From Puniceibacterium sp. IMCC21224 (lineage in GTDB: Bacteria; Pseudomonadota; Alphaproteobacteria; Rhodobacterales; Rhodobacteraceae), in assembly GCF_001038505.1 (NCBI RefSeq), contig NZ_LDPY01000001.1, forward strand, positions 1,116,001 to 1,180,000: a stretch of DNA of 64,000 nt, read 5' to 3'. The translations under genes were made by a program, and so were the position numbers. Below are positions 1 to 8,472 of the stretch, piece after piece. Every line of letters begins with the position of its first letter. The first letter of the stretch is position 1. The notes under the pieces are model-generated. The model saw only the letters and a program-made list of their open reading frames with translations, made no database searches and was not told where the DNA came from.

Positions 1-1
1 C

Positions 2-661
2 GAGGCATGGAACGCTACCCTGACCGACTACCTTGACCTGATGCACAATTACGGTCCTCCGGGCTCGTCCTCGAACGGGTTCAACGAAAACCTGTCGCTG
101 TTTCAGACCGGCAAGTGCGGCATGTGGATCGACGCCACTGTAGCGGCATCCTTTGTGACCAACCCGACGGATTCGACCGTGGCTGAGCATGTTGGTTTTG
201 CGCTGGCACCCGACAAGGGTCTGGGCAAACGCGGTAACTGGCTCTGGGCATGGTCGCTGGGCATCCCGGCGGGCACTCAGAAAGAAGAGGCAGCCAAGAA
301 GTTCGTTGCTTGGGCCACTTCCAAGGAATACCTCGCCCTCGTTGCCGAGAAAGAAGGCTGGCCGAACGTTCCTCCCGGAACCCGGACGTCGCTGTATGAA
401 AATCCCGAGTATCAGAAGGTACCGTTTGCCGCGATGACGCTTGAGTCGATCAACGCAGCTGACCCGAACAATCCGACTGTCGACCCGGTTCCCTATACTG
501 GCGTGCAGTTTGTCGCGATCCCGGAATTCCAGGGTATCGGCACCGCTGTCGGTCAGCAGTTCTCGGCCGCTCTGGCCGGACAGATGTCAGCTGAGGACGC
601 GCTGGCCGCGGCTCAGAAACTGGCAACGCGCGAAATGACCCGCGCGGGCTATATCAAGTAA
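2..661 (+). CDS. smoE: Sorbitol/mannitol ABC transporter substrate-binding protein, 3' part
   Basis: C-terminal 219 residues of a family 1 extracellular solute-binding protein; the reading frame is open from base 2, so the start and signal peptide lie outside the window. It should capture polyols (sorbitol, mannitol) in the periplasm and deliver them to the SmoFG permease. Identification rests on the solute-binding fold segment (residues such as GMWIDATVAASF and the C-terminal GTAVGQQFSAALAGQ region) and above all on the following smoF-smoG-smoK-smoS-mtlK genes, which reproduce the Rhodobacter polyol operon. The remaining length fits the second half of a roughly 430-residue binding protein. 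The exact polyol preference cannot be read from the sequence. Confidence 0.85.
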   Translation, partial: EAWNATLTDYLDLMHNYGPPGSSSNGFNENLSLFQTGKCGMWIDATVAASFVTNPTDSTVAEHVGFALAPDKGLGKRGNWLWAWSLGIPAGTQKEEAAKKFVAWATSKEYLALVAEKEGWPNVPPGTRTSLYENPEYQKVPFAAMTLESINAADPNNPTVDPVPYTGVQFVAIPEFQGIGTAVGQQFSAALAGQMSAEDALAAAQKLATREMTRAGYIK

Positions 662-670
662 CCTCCCCAG

Positions 671-698
671 AACGGGGCCGGCTTTGGTCGGCCCTGTT
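671..698 (+). promoter_or_regulatory. Intercistronic hairpin after smoE
   Basis: A 10-bp stem (671-680 with 689-698, one G-T pair) closes an 8-base loop just after the smoE stop. A second, weaker stem pairs CTCAGGC at 724-730 with GCCTGAG at 749-755. There is no T-run, so this is not a standard terminator. Such hairpins between a binding-protein gene and its permease genes commonly stabilise the upstream message and give excess binding protein; that role is inferred here. Confidence 0.5.
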
Positions 699-787
699 CG
701 CCCCCTGCGTCGTGTACCAGCCGCTCAGGCGCCCCTCTCGGGATTGCAGCCTGAGGCTTCGTGCCCTGTCTTTTCAGGAGAAACCCG

Positions 788-1660
788 ATGTCCACCCAGC
801 ATTCCCGTTCTGCCGCGCGCATCATGATCTCGCCTTCGATCATATTGCTGCTTGGCTGGATGATCATACCGCTCAGCCTGACGCTGTATTTCTCGTTTCT
901 GCGCTACAATCTGCTGATGCCCGGCGACAATCCATTTGTCGGCTTCGAGAATTATTCCTACTTTCTGACCGATCCTGCGTTCTTTAGCGCCCTTACCAAC
1001 ACGCTGGTGCTGGTTGGTGGTGTGCTGCTGATCACGGTGATTGGCGGCGTGCTGTTTGCGCTGTTGCTGGATCAGCCAATGTGGGGGCAGGGGATCGTGC
1101 GGATCCTGGTGATCGCACCTTTCTTTGTCATGCCTACAGTTTCGGCACTGGTCTGGAAGAATATGTTCATGAACCCGGTCAGTGGCCTCTTTGCCTTTCT
1201 GGCTAAGGGGCTGGGGATGGAGCCATTCGATTTTCTGGCCCATGCACCGCTGTTTTCGATCATCATCATCGTCGCATGGCAGTGGCTGCCCTTTGCCACG
1301 CTGATCCTGCTGACTGCGATGCAGTCGCTGGACAGCGAACGCCTTGAGGCGGCTGAGATGGATGGCGCAGGCCCTTTCGCGCGCTTCTTTTATATGGTGG
1401 TGCCGCACCTGTCGCGGTCTATCACCGTCGTGATTCTGATCCAGACCATCTTCCTGTTGTCGGTCTTTGCCGAGATCCTGGTGACCACCAATGGCGGTCC
1501 TGGCACGTCGTCGACCAACCTGACCTATCTGGTCTACGCCCAGTCGCTGCTTAACTTTGATGTCGGTGGCGGATCTGCGGGCGGTGTGGTGGCGATCATT
1601 CTGGCCAACATCGTCGCGATCTTCCTGATGCGGATGATCGGCAAGAACCTCGATGCGTGA
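788..1660 (+). CDS. smoF: Polyol ABC transporter permease SmoF
   Basis: Inner-membrane permease of the MalF type, 290 residues, one half of the translocation pore for sorbitol/mannitol. Hydrophobic helices run through most of the chain, starting with one near residues 17-38. The conserved EAA loop is visible as EAAEMDGAGPFARFFYMVVP, the contact point for the ATPase SmoK. The ATG at 788 is chosen over upstream alternatives because AGGAGA lies 7 bases before it. It is followed by smoG after about 106 bases and completes the SmoEFGK transporter. Confidence 0.9.
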   Translation: MSTQHSRSAARIMISPSIILLLGWMIIPLSLTLYFSFLRYNLLMPGDNPFVGFENYSYFLTDPAFFSALTNTLVLVGGVLLITVIGGVLFALLLDQPMWGQGIVRILVIAPFFVMPTVSALVWKNMFMNPVSGLFAFLAKGLGMEPFDFLAHAPLFSIIIIVAWQWLPFATLILLTAMQSLDSERLEAAEMDGAGPFARFFYMVVPHLSRSITVVILIQTIFLLSVFAEILVTTNGGPGTSSTNLTYLVYAQSLLNFDVGGGSAGGVVAIILANIVAIFLMRMIGKNLDA

Positions 1661-1766
1661 TGCGACACGCCACGGCGCTCCGGGTCTGACCCGGGGCCGC
1701 CCCCGCCCCGCCGTCACCCATCCTGCCAACGCCACGCCCCAGCTGACCCACAAAGGAGCCTGACCC

Positions 1767-2597
1767 ATGGCCCGTGCTGTCACAAACCAACGCAAGGCCA
1801 CGATGACAATCATCGCCTGGACCCTTGGACTGCTGATCTTTTTTCCGATCCTCTGGACCATCCTGACCTCGTTCAAGACCGAGGCCGAGGCGATCGCCTC
1901 ACCCCCGTCTTTCATGTTCTTTGAATGGACAACCGAGAATTACACCACCGTTCTGGAGCGGTCGAACTACTTCCGGCATTTCTGGAACTCGGTGATCATC
2001 TCGGTCGGTTCGACCGTGATTGGTCTGATCATCGCTGTCCCTGCCGCCTGGTCCATGGCCTTTGTGCCCGGCAAGCGGACCAAGAACATCCTGATGTGGA
2101 TGCTGTCGACCAAAATGCTGCCGCCCGTCGGCGTGCTGATCCCGATCTACCTGATCTTCCGCGACACCGGCCTTCTCGACACTCGTACCGGGTTGGTGAT
2201 CGTGCTGACGCTGATCAACCTGCCGATCATCGTCTGGATGCTTTATACCTACTTCAAGGAAATCCCGGTTGATATCCTTGAGGCGGCTCGGATGGACGGC
2301 GCATCGCTGCGCGACGAAGTGATCTATGTGCTGACGCCGATGGCGGTGCCGGGCATCGCCTCGACAATGCTGCTGAACATCATCCTGGCCTGGAACGAGG
2401 CGTTCTGGACGATCAACCTTACGGCCTCCAAGGCAGCGCCGCTCACGGCGTTCATCGCCAGCTATTCCAGCCCCGAAGGGCTGTTCTATGCCAAACTCAG
2501 CGCGGCCTCGACCATGGCCATTGCGCCAATCCTCATCATGGGCTGGTTCAGCCAGAAACAACTTGTGCGCGGCCTGACCTTCGGCGCGGTGAAATAA
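1767..2597 (+). CDS. smoG: Polyol ABC transporter permease SmoG
   Basis: Second permease subunit of the polyol importer, MalG type, 276 residues. A first membrane helix spans about residues 13-33, and the EAA motif reads EAARMDGASLRDEVIYVLTP, the docking site for SmoK. The start at 1767 is preceded by AAAGGAG. The stop is only 12 bases from the smoK start, consistent with one message. Together with SmoF it forms the heterodimeric channel fed by SmoE. Confidence 0.9.
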   Translation: MARAVTNQRKATMTIIAWTLGLLIFFPILWTILTSFKTEAEAIASPPSFMFFEWTTENYTTVLERSNYFRHFWNSVIISVGSTVIGLIIAVPAAWSMAFVPGKRTKNILMWMLSTKMLPPVGVLIPIYLIFRDTGLLDTRTGLVIVLTLINLPIIVWMLYTYFKEIPVDILEAARMDGASLRDEVIYVLTPMAVPGIASTMLLNIILAWNEAFWTINLTASKAAPLTAFIASYSSPEGLFYAKLSAASTMAIAPILIMGWFSQKQLVRGLTFGAVK

Positions 2598-2609
2598 GGA
2601 ACCAAAATC

Positions 2610-3614
2610 ATGGGACGCATTACACTCGAAAAAGTCGCCAAACGGTTTGGTGAAGTCGAAGTCATCCCGCCGCTGGATCTGACCATCGAGGATGGCGAAT
2701 TCGTGGTCTTCGTCGGTCCGTCGGGTTGCGGTAAATCCACCCTGCTGCGGCTGATTGCCGGGCTTGAGGATGTGTCGGGCGGAGAGATCCGCATCGACGG
2801 CCAGAACGCCACCGAACTGCCCCCCGCCAAGCGCGGACTGGCGATGGTGTTCCAGAGCTACGCGCTCTATCCGCACATGTCGGTGCGCAAGAACATTGCC
2901 TTCCCGCTCAAGATGGCGGGCATGCCCGAGGACGAACAGAAGAAGCGCATCGACAACGCGGCCAAGATCCTCAACCTGACCGACTATATCGACCGCCGCC
3001 CCGGGCAGCTTTCGGGTGGTCAGCGTCAGCGGGTCGCGATTGGCCGTGCCATCGTGCGCGAACCGGCGGCGTTTCTGTTCGACGAACCTCTGTCCAACCT
3101 CGACGCCGCGCTGCGCGTCGGGATGCGGCTGGAAATCACCGAACTGCACTCGCGGCTCAAGACGACGATGATCTACGTGACCCATGATCAGGTCGAGGCA
3201 ATGACCATGGCGGACAAGATCGTCGTGCTGCGTGCCGGTTACATTGAACAGGTCGGCAGCCCGCTCGAACTCTATCACGCGCCGCGCAATCTGTTTGTGG
3301 CGGGCTTTATCGGCTCGCCCAAGATGAACCAGATCAGCGGCCCCGAGGCGCAGAAGTTCAGCGCGGAAACCATCGGCATCCGTCCCGAACATATCAGCGT
3401 CTCAACCACTGAGGGCATGTGGAAGGGCCGCGTTGGTGTATCCGAGCATCTTGGGTCGGACACGTTCTTTTACGTGCATGATACCGGGCTGATCGACGAT
3501 ATCACCGTGCGCGTCAGCGGCGAATTCGAAGTCCGTTCCGGCGACACGATCTATTTGACCCCCGACATGGACAAGTTGCATCGCTTTGATGCGCAGGGTC
3601 TGCGGATCGCATGA
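2610..3614 (+). CDS. smoK: Polyol ABC transporter ATPase SmoK
   Basis: MalK/UgpC-type ATPase of 334 residues that powers polyol import from the cytoplasmic face. Walker A is GPSGCGKST (about residues 37-45), the signature is [14 protein letters not shown], and Walker B with the catalytic Glu is [11 protein letters not shown]. The H-loop His is in [14 protein letters not shown]-terminal TOBE-like regulatory region follows from about residue 240. Its last codons overlap the smoS start by 4 bases (ATGA), indicating coupled translation. Confidence 0.92.
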   Translation: MGRITLEKVAKRFGEVEVIPPLDLTIEDGEFVVFVGPSGCGKSTLLRLIAGLEDVSGGEIRIDGQNATELPPAKRGLAMVFQSYALYPHMSVRKNIAFPLKMAGMPEDEQKKRIDNAAKILNLTDYIDRRPGQLSGGQRQRVAIGRAIVREPAAFLFDEPLSNLDAALRVGMRLEITELHSRLKTTMIYVTHDQVEAMTMADKIVVLRAGYIEQVGSPLELYHAPRNLFVAGFIGSPKMNQISGPEAQKFSAETIGIRPEHISVSTTEGMWKGRVGVSEHLGSDTFFYVHDTGLIDDITVRVSGEFEVRSGDTIYLTPDMDKLHRFDAQGLRIA

Positions 3615-4396
3615 CACGGCTTGCCGGGAAAACGGCCCTGATCACCGGGGCCGCGCGGGGCATCGGGCGCAGCTTTGCCGAAGCCTACATTCGCGAAGGC
3701 GCGACCGTCGCCATTGCCGACATCAATCTGGAGGCGGCGCAACTGGCCGCCTCTGAGATCGGCCGCGGAACGGGAGCGGGGGCCATCGCGGTGCAGGTGG
3801 ATGTGGCTGATCAGGCCAGCATCGACGCCTGTGTCGCGCAGGCCGAGGCAGAGTTGGGTGGGATCGACATCCTGATCAACAACGCCGCGATCTTTACCGC
3901 CGCGCCGCTGGTCGAGATTTCGCGCGCAGATTATGACCGGGCTTTTGCGATCAACGTCTCGGGCACGCTATTTATGATGCAGGCGGTGGCGCAGCGCATG
4001 ATCGCGCGCGGGCAGGGTGGCCGGATTATCAACATGGCGTCCCAGGCGGGCCGTCGCGGCGAACCTCTTGTGGCAGTTTACTGCGCCACCAAGGCGGCGG
4101 TGATCTCGCTCACTCAGTCGGCGGGCCTGAACCTGATCCAGCACGGTATCAACGTCAACGCCATCGCCCCTGGCGTCGTGGATGGCGAGCACTGGGACGG
4201 TGTCGATGCCTTCTTTGCGAAATATGAAAACCTCGCCCCCGGCGAGAAAAAACGCCAGGTCGGCGCGTCTGTGCCGTTCGGGCGCATGGGCACGGCCGAG
4301 GATCTGACCGGTATGGCGATCTTTCTGGCCTCGTCCGAGGCCGAATACATCGTCGCGCAATGTTACAACGTCGATGGCGGGAACTGGATGAACTGA
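3611..4396 (+). CDS. smoS: Sorbitol dehydrogenase (SDR family)
   Basis: Short-chain dehydrogenase of 261 residues predicted to oxidise D-sorbitol (and related polyols such as galactitol) to a ketose with NAD. The cofactor motif TGAARGIG is at residues 13-20, NNAA follows, the catalytic Ser is in NMASQAG and the Tyr-Lys pair is in YCATK. It begins inside the end of smoK (ATGA) and its stop shares one base with the mtlK start (TGATG), so it is embedded in the transporter-catabolism operon. Substrate assignment rests on similarity to Rhodobacter SmoS and context. Confidence 0.92.
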   Translation: MTRLAGKTALITGAARGIGRSFAEAYIREGATVAIADINLEAAQLAASEIGRGTGAGAIAVQVDVADQASIDACVAQAEAELGGIDILINNAAIFTAAPLVEISRADYDRAFAINVSGTLFMMQAVAQRMIARGQGGRIINMASQAGRRGEPLVAVYCATKAAVISLTQSAGLNLIQHGINVNAIAPGVVDGEHWDGVDAFFAKYENLAPGEKKRQVGASVPFGRMGTAEDLTGMAIFLASSEAEYIVAQCYNVDGGNWMN

Positions 4397-5871
4397 TGGC
4401 CAAGCAACTGAGCTCTGAAATTCTGGGCAACCTGCCTGACGGTGTGGCAGCCCCCGACTATGACCGCGCGGCACTGCGCGCGTCGATTCTGCATGTTGGT
4501 GTGGGCAATTTCCACCGAGCGCATATGGCGGTTTACCTCGATCGCCTATTCGCGACCGGGCAGGGGCTGGACTGGGCCCTCGTCGGCGCTGGCGTGCGCG
4601 CCGGGGATGCCGCGATGCGTGAGCGCCTGAAGGCGCAGGACTGGCTGACCACGGTGGTCGAGCTGGATCCGCAGGGGCTGTCGGCACGTGTTATCGGCTC
4701 GATGATCGACTTTGTCCCGGTTGAAGCAGAACAAACCATCGCCCGCATGGCCGATCCTGCAATCCGCATCGTGTCGCTGACCATCACCGAAGGTGGCTAT
4801 TATGTGGACGCCCTGACCGGCGGTTTTGACGCCGCCCATGCCGATATGGTGGCGGATGCCGCCAGTCCAGACGCCCCGCGCAGCGTGTTCGGCATGATCC
4901 TCAAGGCGCTGCGGATGCGGCGCGCGGCGGGCCACGCGCCCTTTACCGTGCTGTCCTGCGATAACCTGCCAGAGAACGGCCATGTGGCGAAACAGACTGT
5001 GGTGGGGCTGGCGCAACTCAGCGATCCCGCACTGGCCACTTGGGTCGAGTCCGAGATCACGTTTCCCAATTCCATGGTCGATTGCATCACGCCTGCGACC
5101 TCGGACCGCGAACGTGCGCTGGTTGCCGACCGCTTTGGTCTGACCGATGCCGCCCCCGTGGTATGCGAGCCGTTCCGGCAATGGGTTCTCGAGGATACCT
5201 TTCCGCAGGGTCGCCCGCCGCTCGAACTGGTCGGGGCCGAGTTTGTGCCCAATGTCGCACCTTACGAGCTGATGAAACTGCGCATTCTTAACGGCGGCCA
5301 TGCGACCATCGCCTATCCTGCGGCGTTGCTGGGGCACCACTTTGTCCATGATGCGATGGCCGATCCGCGCATCCGCGACTTTCTTGTCGCGCTTGAGCAG
5401 CGCGAGATCGTACCGTCACTGAAACCCATCGAGGGCGTCAGTTTCGACGCTTATCTCGACAAGATTGTCGAGCGGTTCTCGAACCCCGAAGTGGGGGACA
5501 CCATTCCGCGCCTTTGCTTGGACGGTTCAAACCGTCAGCCGAAATTTGTCCTGCCGATCCTGTCCGAAGGCTTGCGCGCCGGGAAACCGGTCGATGGGCT
5601 GTCGCTCGAAGTGGCGCTCTGGTGTCGCTACTGTGCCGGCACCACTGACGCGGGTGAACCGATGGTGGTCAATGATGACAATGCCACTGAGCTGACGCAA
5701 CTGGCCCTGGAAGCGCGTGACACTCCTGCGGCGTTTCTGTCTAACACGGCGGTATTTGGCACCTTGTCGGACAGCGCCGCGTTTCAGGCCTGTTTCGCCA
5801 AATGGCTGGGCTATCTATGGGCGGACGGAACCGAGGCAACCTTGCGTCGATATATCGACGGCTCGCTTTAG
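4396..5871 (+). CDS. mtlK: Mannitol 2-dehydrogenase (polyol-specific long-chain DH)
   Basis: 491-residue polyol-specific long-chain dehydrogenase that converts D-mannitol (and D-arabinitol) to the ketose using NAD. The N-terminal nucleotide-binding segment includes VGVGNFHRAH; the family catalytic motif with Lys, Asn and His is visible in MKLRILNGGHATIAYP. The ATG at 4396 overlaps the smoS stop; a longer frame to 4360 exists but would overlap smoS more and lacks support. The gene ends 4 bases into the convergent xylB, so the two transcripts overlap at their 3' ends. Confidence 0.93.
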   Translation: MAKQLSSEILGNLPDGVAAPDYDRAALRASILHVGVGNFHRAHMAVYLDRLFATGQGLDWALVGAGVRAGDAAMRERLKAQDWLTTVVELDPQGLSARVIGSMIDFVPVEAEQTIARMADPAIRIVSLTITEGGYYVDALTGGFDAAHADMVADAASPDAPRSVFGMILKALRMRRAAGHAPFTVLSCDNLPENGHVAKQTVVGLAQLSDPALATWVESEITFPNSMVDCITPATSDRERALVADRFGLTDAAPVVCEPFRQWVLEDTFPQGRPPLELVGAEFVPNVAPYELMKLRILNGGHATIAYPAALLGHHFVHDAMADPRIRDFLVALEQREIVPSLKPIEGVSFDAYLDKIVERFSNPEVGDTIPRLCLDGSNRQPKFVLPILSEGLRAGKPVDGLSLEVALWCRYCAGTTDAGEPMVVNDDNATELTQLALEARDTPAAFLSNTAVFGTLSDSAAFQACFAKWLGYLWADGTEATLRRYIDGSL

Positions 5872-7325
5872 CGCGGCAGATCCCGGACCGTTTTCAACGC
5901 TTCATAGAGCGCGCGATACGCGGTCAGGCGTGATGCGTGGCGTGTGTTGTCCTGCGGTGAAAACACGGCGGACACTGGCGGCGGAGCGGCAATATCGCTC
6001 AGGGTCAGGGCGCCGACCGACATCGCACTCAGCCGTGCGGCCCCAAGGGCGGGGCCGACTTCGGCGTCGGTGCCACGATGGATGGTCTGGCCCAGCACAT
6101 CGGCAATCGTCTGCAACAGCAGATCGCTGCGACTGCCGCCGCCAATTGCCAACAGGACCGAAGGCAGCGGCGTCACCGCCTGAATTGCATCGCGCGCGTC
6201 GGCAAAGCTGTAGGCGATGGCATCCAGGACCGCGCGCATCATCTCGGCGCGACCAGTGGCATTGCCAAGCCCATAGAACGCGCCCCGGATTGCGGAATCC
6301 GCGTGCGGTGTCCTTTCGCCCGTAAGGTAGGGCAGGAACAGGGGCAGGCGATCGGTTCGCGCGCTCTCGGCCTGGTCCAGCAATGCGCCGACGGATTGGC
6401 CGGTGATTTCTGAGAACCAGCTCATCGGGCGGGCGCCGTTCAGCATTGCGGCCATTTGGAACCAGGTGTCGGGCAGGCAATGCGCAAAGGAATGGATACC
6501 GCGTCCGGGTGCCGCACGATATTGCCCGGTTGCGACAAAGATCTGCCCGGACGTGCCCAGCGACAGAAAGCCCGAACCACTGCTTACCGCACCGACGGCA
6601 ACCGCTCCTGCGGCGGCGTCGGCGGCCCCCGTCGCCACCGGCAGACCGGGGGGCAATCCCAGCGCCGCTGCCGCATTGGCTGTCAGCTGGCCGGCAATAG
6701 CCGACCCGTCACGCACCTCGGGCAGCCAATGGCGTTGAACACCCGTCGCCGCGCACAGGGCATCGGACCAATCGCGCGCGGCCTCGTCATAAACCCAGGT
6801 ACCTGCGGCATCGCAGGGATCGGTCACATACTCACCATGCAGTTGCAGGCCGATGTAATCTTTGGGCAACAGCAGCTTGTGAATTCGGGCATAGGTTTCG
6901 GGTTCGTGGGCGCGCAGCCAGATGATTTTGGGCGCGGCAAAGCCTGTCATCGGGGCCACGCCCGCGACATTGGCCAGTTCGGGTGCATATTTCTGCAACG
7001 CCAGACATTGCGCCGCACTGCGGCCGTCATTCCATAGGATCGCCGGGCGGATCACAGCATCGTCGCGATCCAGCAAAACCGTGCCGTGCATCTGACCTGA
7101 CAACCCAAGACCGCGGATATGCGAGGTGACACCGGGGTGCTGATCCAGCAATGCCTGTACTGCGGTCTGCACCGCCCGCCACCAGTCTTCGGGGTGTTGT
7201 TCGCTCCAGCCGGGATGCGGATGCGAGATGGCCAACGCACTGCTGGCGCTGCCCAGCGGATGACAGTCGGCGTCCGTCAGGATCGCCTTGACCGCCGAGG
7301 TGCCGATGTCGATACCGATAAACAT
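5868..7325 (-). CDS. xylB: Xylulokinase (FGGY family)
   Basis: FGGY carbohydrate kinase of 485 residues. It should phosphorylate D-xylulose, or the ketose made by SmoS/MtlK, so the product enters central metabolism. The N-terminal phosphate-binding motif is GIDIGTSAVKA, a conserved xylulokinase segment GLSGQMHG is present, and the C-terminal ATP-binding motif is AIGGGSRSDLLLQTIADVLG. The start at 7325 (Met-Phe-Ile) follows a GGAGGCGG site and fits the family better than the Met seven codons upstream. In Rhodobacter sphaeroides the kinase is part of the polyol cluster; here it faces the operon and overlaps mtlK by 4 bases. Confidence 0.9.
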   Translation of the reverse strand: MFIGIDIGTSAVKAILTDADCHPLGSASSALAISHPHPGWSEQHPEDWWRAVQTAVQALLDQHPGVTSHIRGLGLSGQMHGTVLLDRDDAVIRPAILWNDGRSAAQCLALQKYAPELANVAGVAPMTGFAAPKIIWLRAHEPETYARIHKLLLPKDYIGLQLHGEYVTDPCDAAGTWVYDEAARDWSDALCAATGVQRHWLPEVRDGSAIAGQLTANAAAALGLPPGLPVATGAADAAAGAVAVGAVSSGSGFLSLGTSGQIFVATGQYRAAPGRGIHSFAHCLPDTWFQMAAMLNGARPMSWFSEITGQSVGALLDQAESARTDRLPLFLPYLTGERTPHADSAIRGAFYGLGNATGRAEMMRAVLDAIAYSFADARDAIQAVTPLPSVLLAIGGGSRSDLLLQTIADVLGQTIHRGTDAEVGPALGAARLSAMSVGALTLSDIAAPPPVSAVFSPQDNTRHASRLTAYRALYEALKTVRDLPR

Positions 7326-7410
7326 GCGCCGCCTCCGAACCCTCATTTTGGGCGCACCCTAGGCAGGGTGCCGGGCTTGCGCCAGCCCCCGTTGTTGGAA
7401 CAAGGCGGCT

Positions 7411-8472
7411 TTAGTCGTAGCCGGTCATTTCAAGATAGCCCGCCCCCTGATGGCTGCCGCTGACCTGTACCGGCCCCTCCCAATAGGCAAAGCGGGTGCC
7501 CATCCATGACTGGGGATTCAGCGGTGCGGTTTCGATATCCAGGCCGCGTTCGGGAAGGATCAGCCGCCAGCGCACCGGGACGTCACGCCCGGCCACGGTG
7601 GCGCGCTCCATCGGCTCCAGCCGCAACGCACCGTCGCCATACGCGGTGGTCGTGCCGTCCGGCGCGATCCATGTGGCCGAGGTGAAACGCGCGCCGTTCT
7701 TTTCCCGCAGACCAAAGCCCATCACCCTGGATCCATCGTCAAAATGCAGGGAAAACCAGTCCCATCCGGTTTGGTCCCGGGCCAGTGGCTGCGACGACCA
7801 TTCGCGGTCGAGCCAGGCCTGACCTGTGACGTCCACCGCACCTTCGGGTAACGACAGGCGGCCTGTAACCTCATAAAACGGCTGGGAATAATAGTGGCTG
7901 GCCTGTCCCGTCGGCGATTTGACCGAATAGCCCGCATCGCCGTGCAACGCCAACGGCCCAGTCGCCCGCAGCGTCAGATCATAGCTGAACTCAGCCCCGC
8001 GCGCGGTCAGCGCCAGCGCGTCGAGCAGATCCAGGTCCGCGCTGGCAACCGAGCGCATCGACCAGTCATCGATATACGCGTTGAACGGCGATTCTGTCAC
8101 TCCGGCCTGACCGATGCCTCCGCGTGCCAGACGCTCGGCGAACCGGTGGTGAGTGGCGCTGGTGACAGCGGCATGGCCCATCCAGATCTGGGGTGATTGC
8201 CAGCCCGGCGCTTCTGTGGGTGCCATGGCCGAGCGAAAGAGCGTCCATTGCACACCATAGTCTGCGCCGTCCGTGCCGCGCAGATTGGCGGTCAGATACC
8301 ACCATTCGATGCGAAATTGGGGATGCGCGCCGTGATCCTGCGGGAATACCAATGCCTGCCCGCGCTGCGGCAGGGCAAATCCTGAAGCCGCGCGGCCCAG
8401 ATCGGCGAACCCCTGCGCCCAGGTCATTTGTGCGCTCAGGCATAGGGCGATCACAATCCCCTTACCGATCAT
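7411..8472 (-). CDS. Lipocalin-like AttH/CrtC-family secreted protein
   Basis: 353-residue protein with an N-terminal signal peptide (cleavage expected near TWAQG). It carries the lipocalin-like fold shared by AttH and carotenoid 1,2-hydratase; the family hallmark FRIEWWYLTANL is near residue 50 and a second conserved block is WLDREWSSQPL. There is no carotenoid gene nearby, so hydratase activity is unlikely. ATG at 8472 is used; a TTG two codons earlier is possible. It overlaps the upstream permease by 11 bases, so it is probably the periplasmic partner of that ABC transporter, binding or receiving a lipophilic substrate (inference). Confidence 0.8.
   Translation of the reverse strand: MIGKGIVIALCLSAQMTWAQGFADLGRAASGFALPQRGQALVFPQDHGAHPQFRIEWWYLTANLRGTDGADYGVQWTLFRSAMAPTEAPGWQSPQIWMGHAAVTSATHHRFAERLARGGIGQAGVTESPFNAYIDDWSMRSVASADLDLLDALALTARGAEFSYDLTLRATGPLALHGDAGYSVKSPTGQASHYYSQPFYEVTGRLSLPEGAVDVTGQAWLDREWSSQPLARDQTGWDWFSLHFDDGSRVMGFGLREKNGARFTSATWIAPDGTTTAYGDGALRLEPMERATVAGRDVPVRWRLILPERGLDIETAPLNPQSWMGTRFAYWEGPVQVSGSHQGAGYLEMTGYD

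Noticed and set aside
725..1915. Long minus-strand frame over smoF
   Set aside because: Low-complexity His/Gln/Arg-rich translation typical of an antisense shadow; smoF has clear permease motifs.
1899..3392. 497-codon minus-strand frame over smoG/smoK
   Set aside because: Antisense shadow of two well-supported genes; no domain and no ribosome site.
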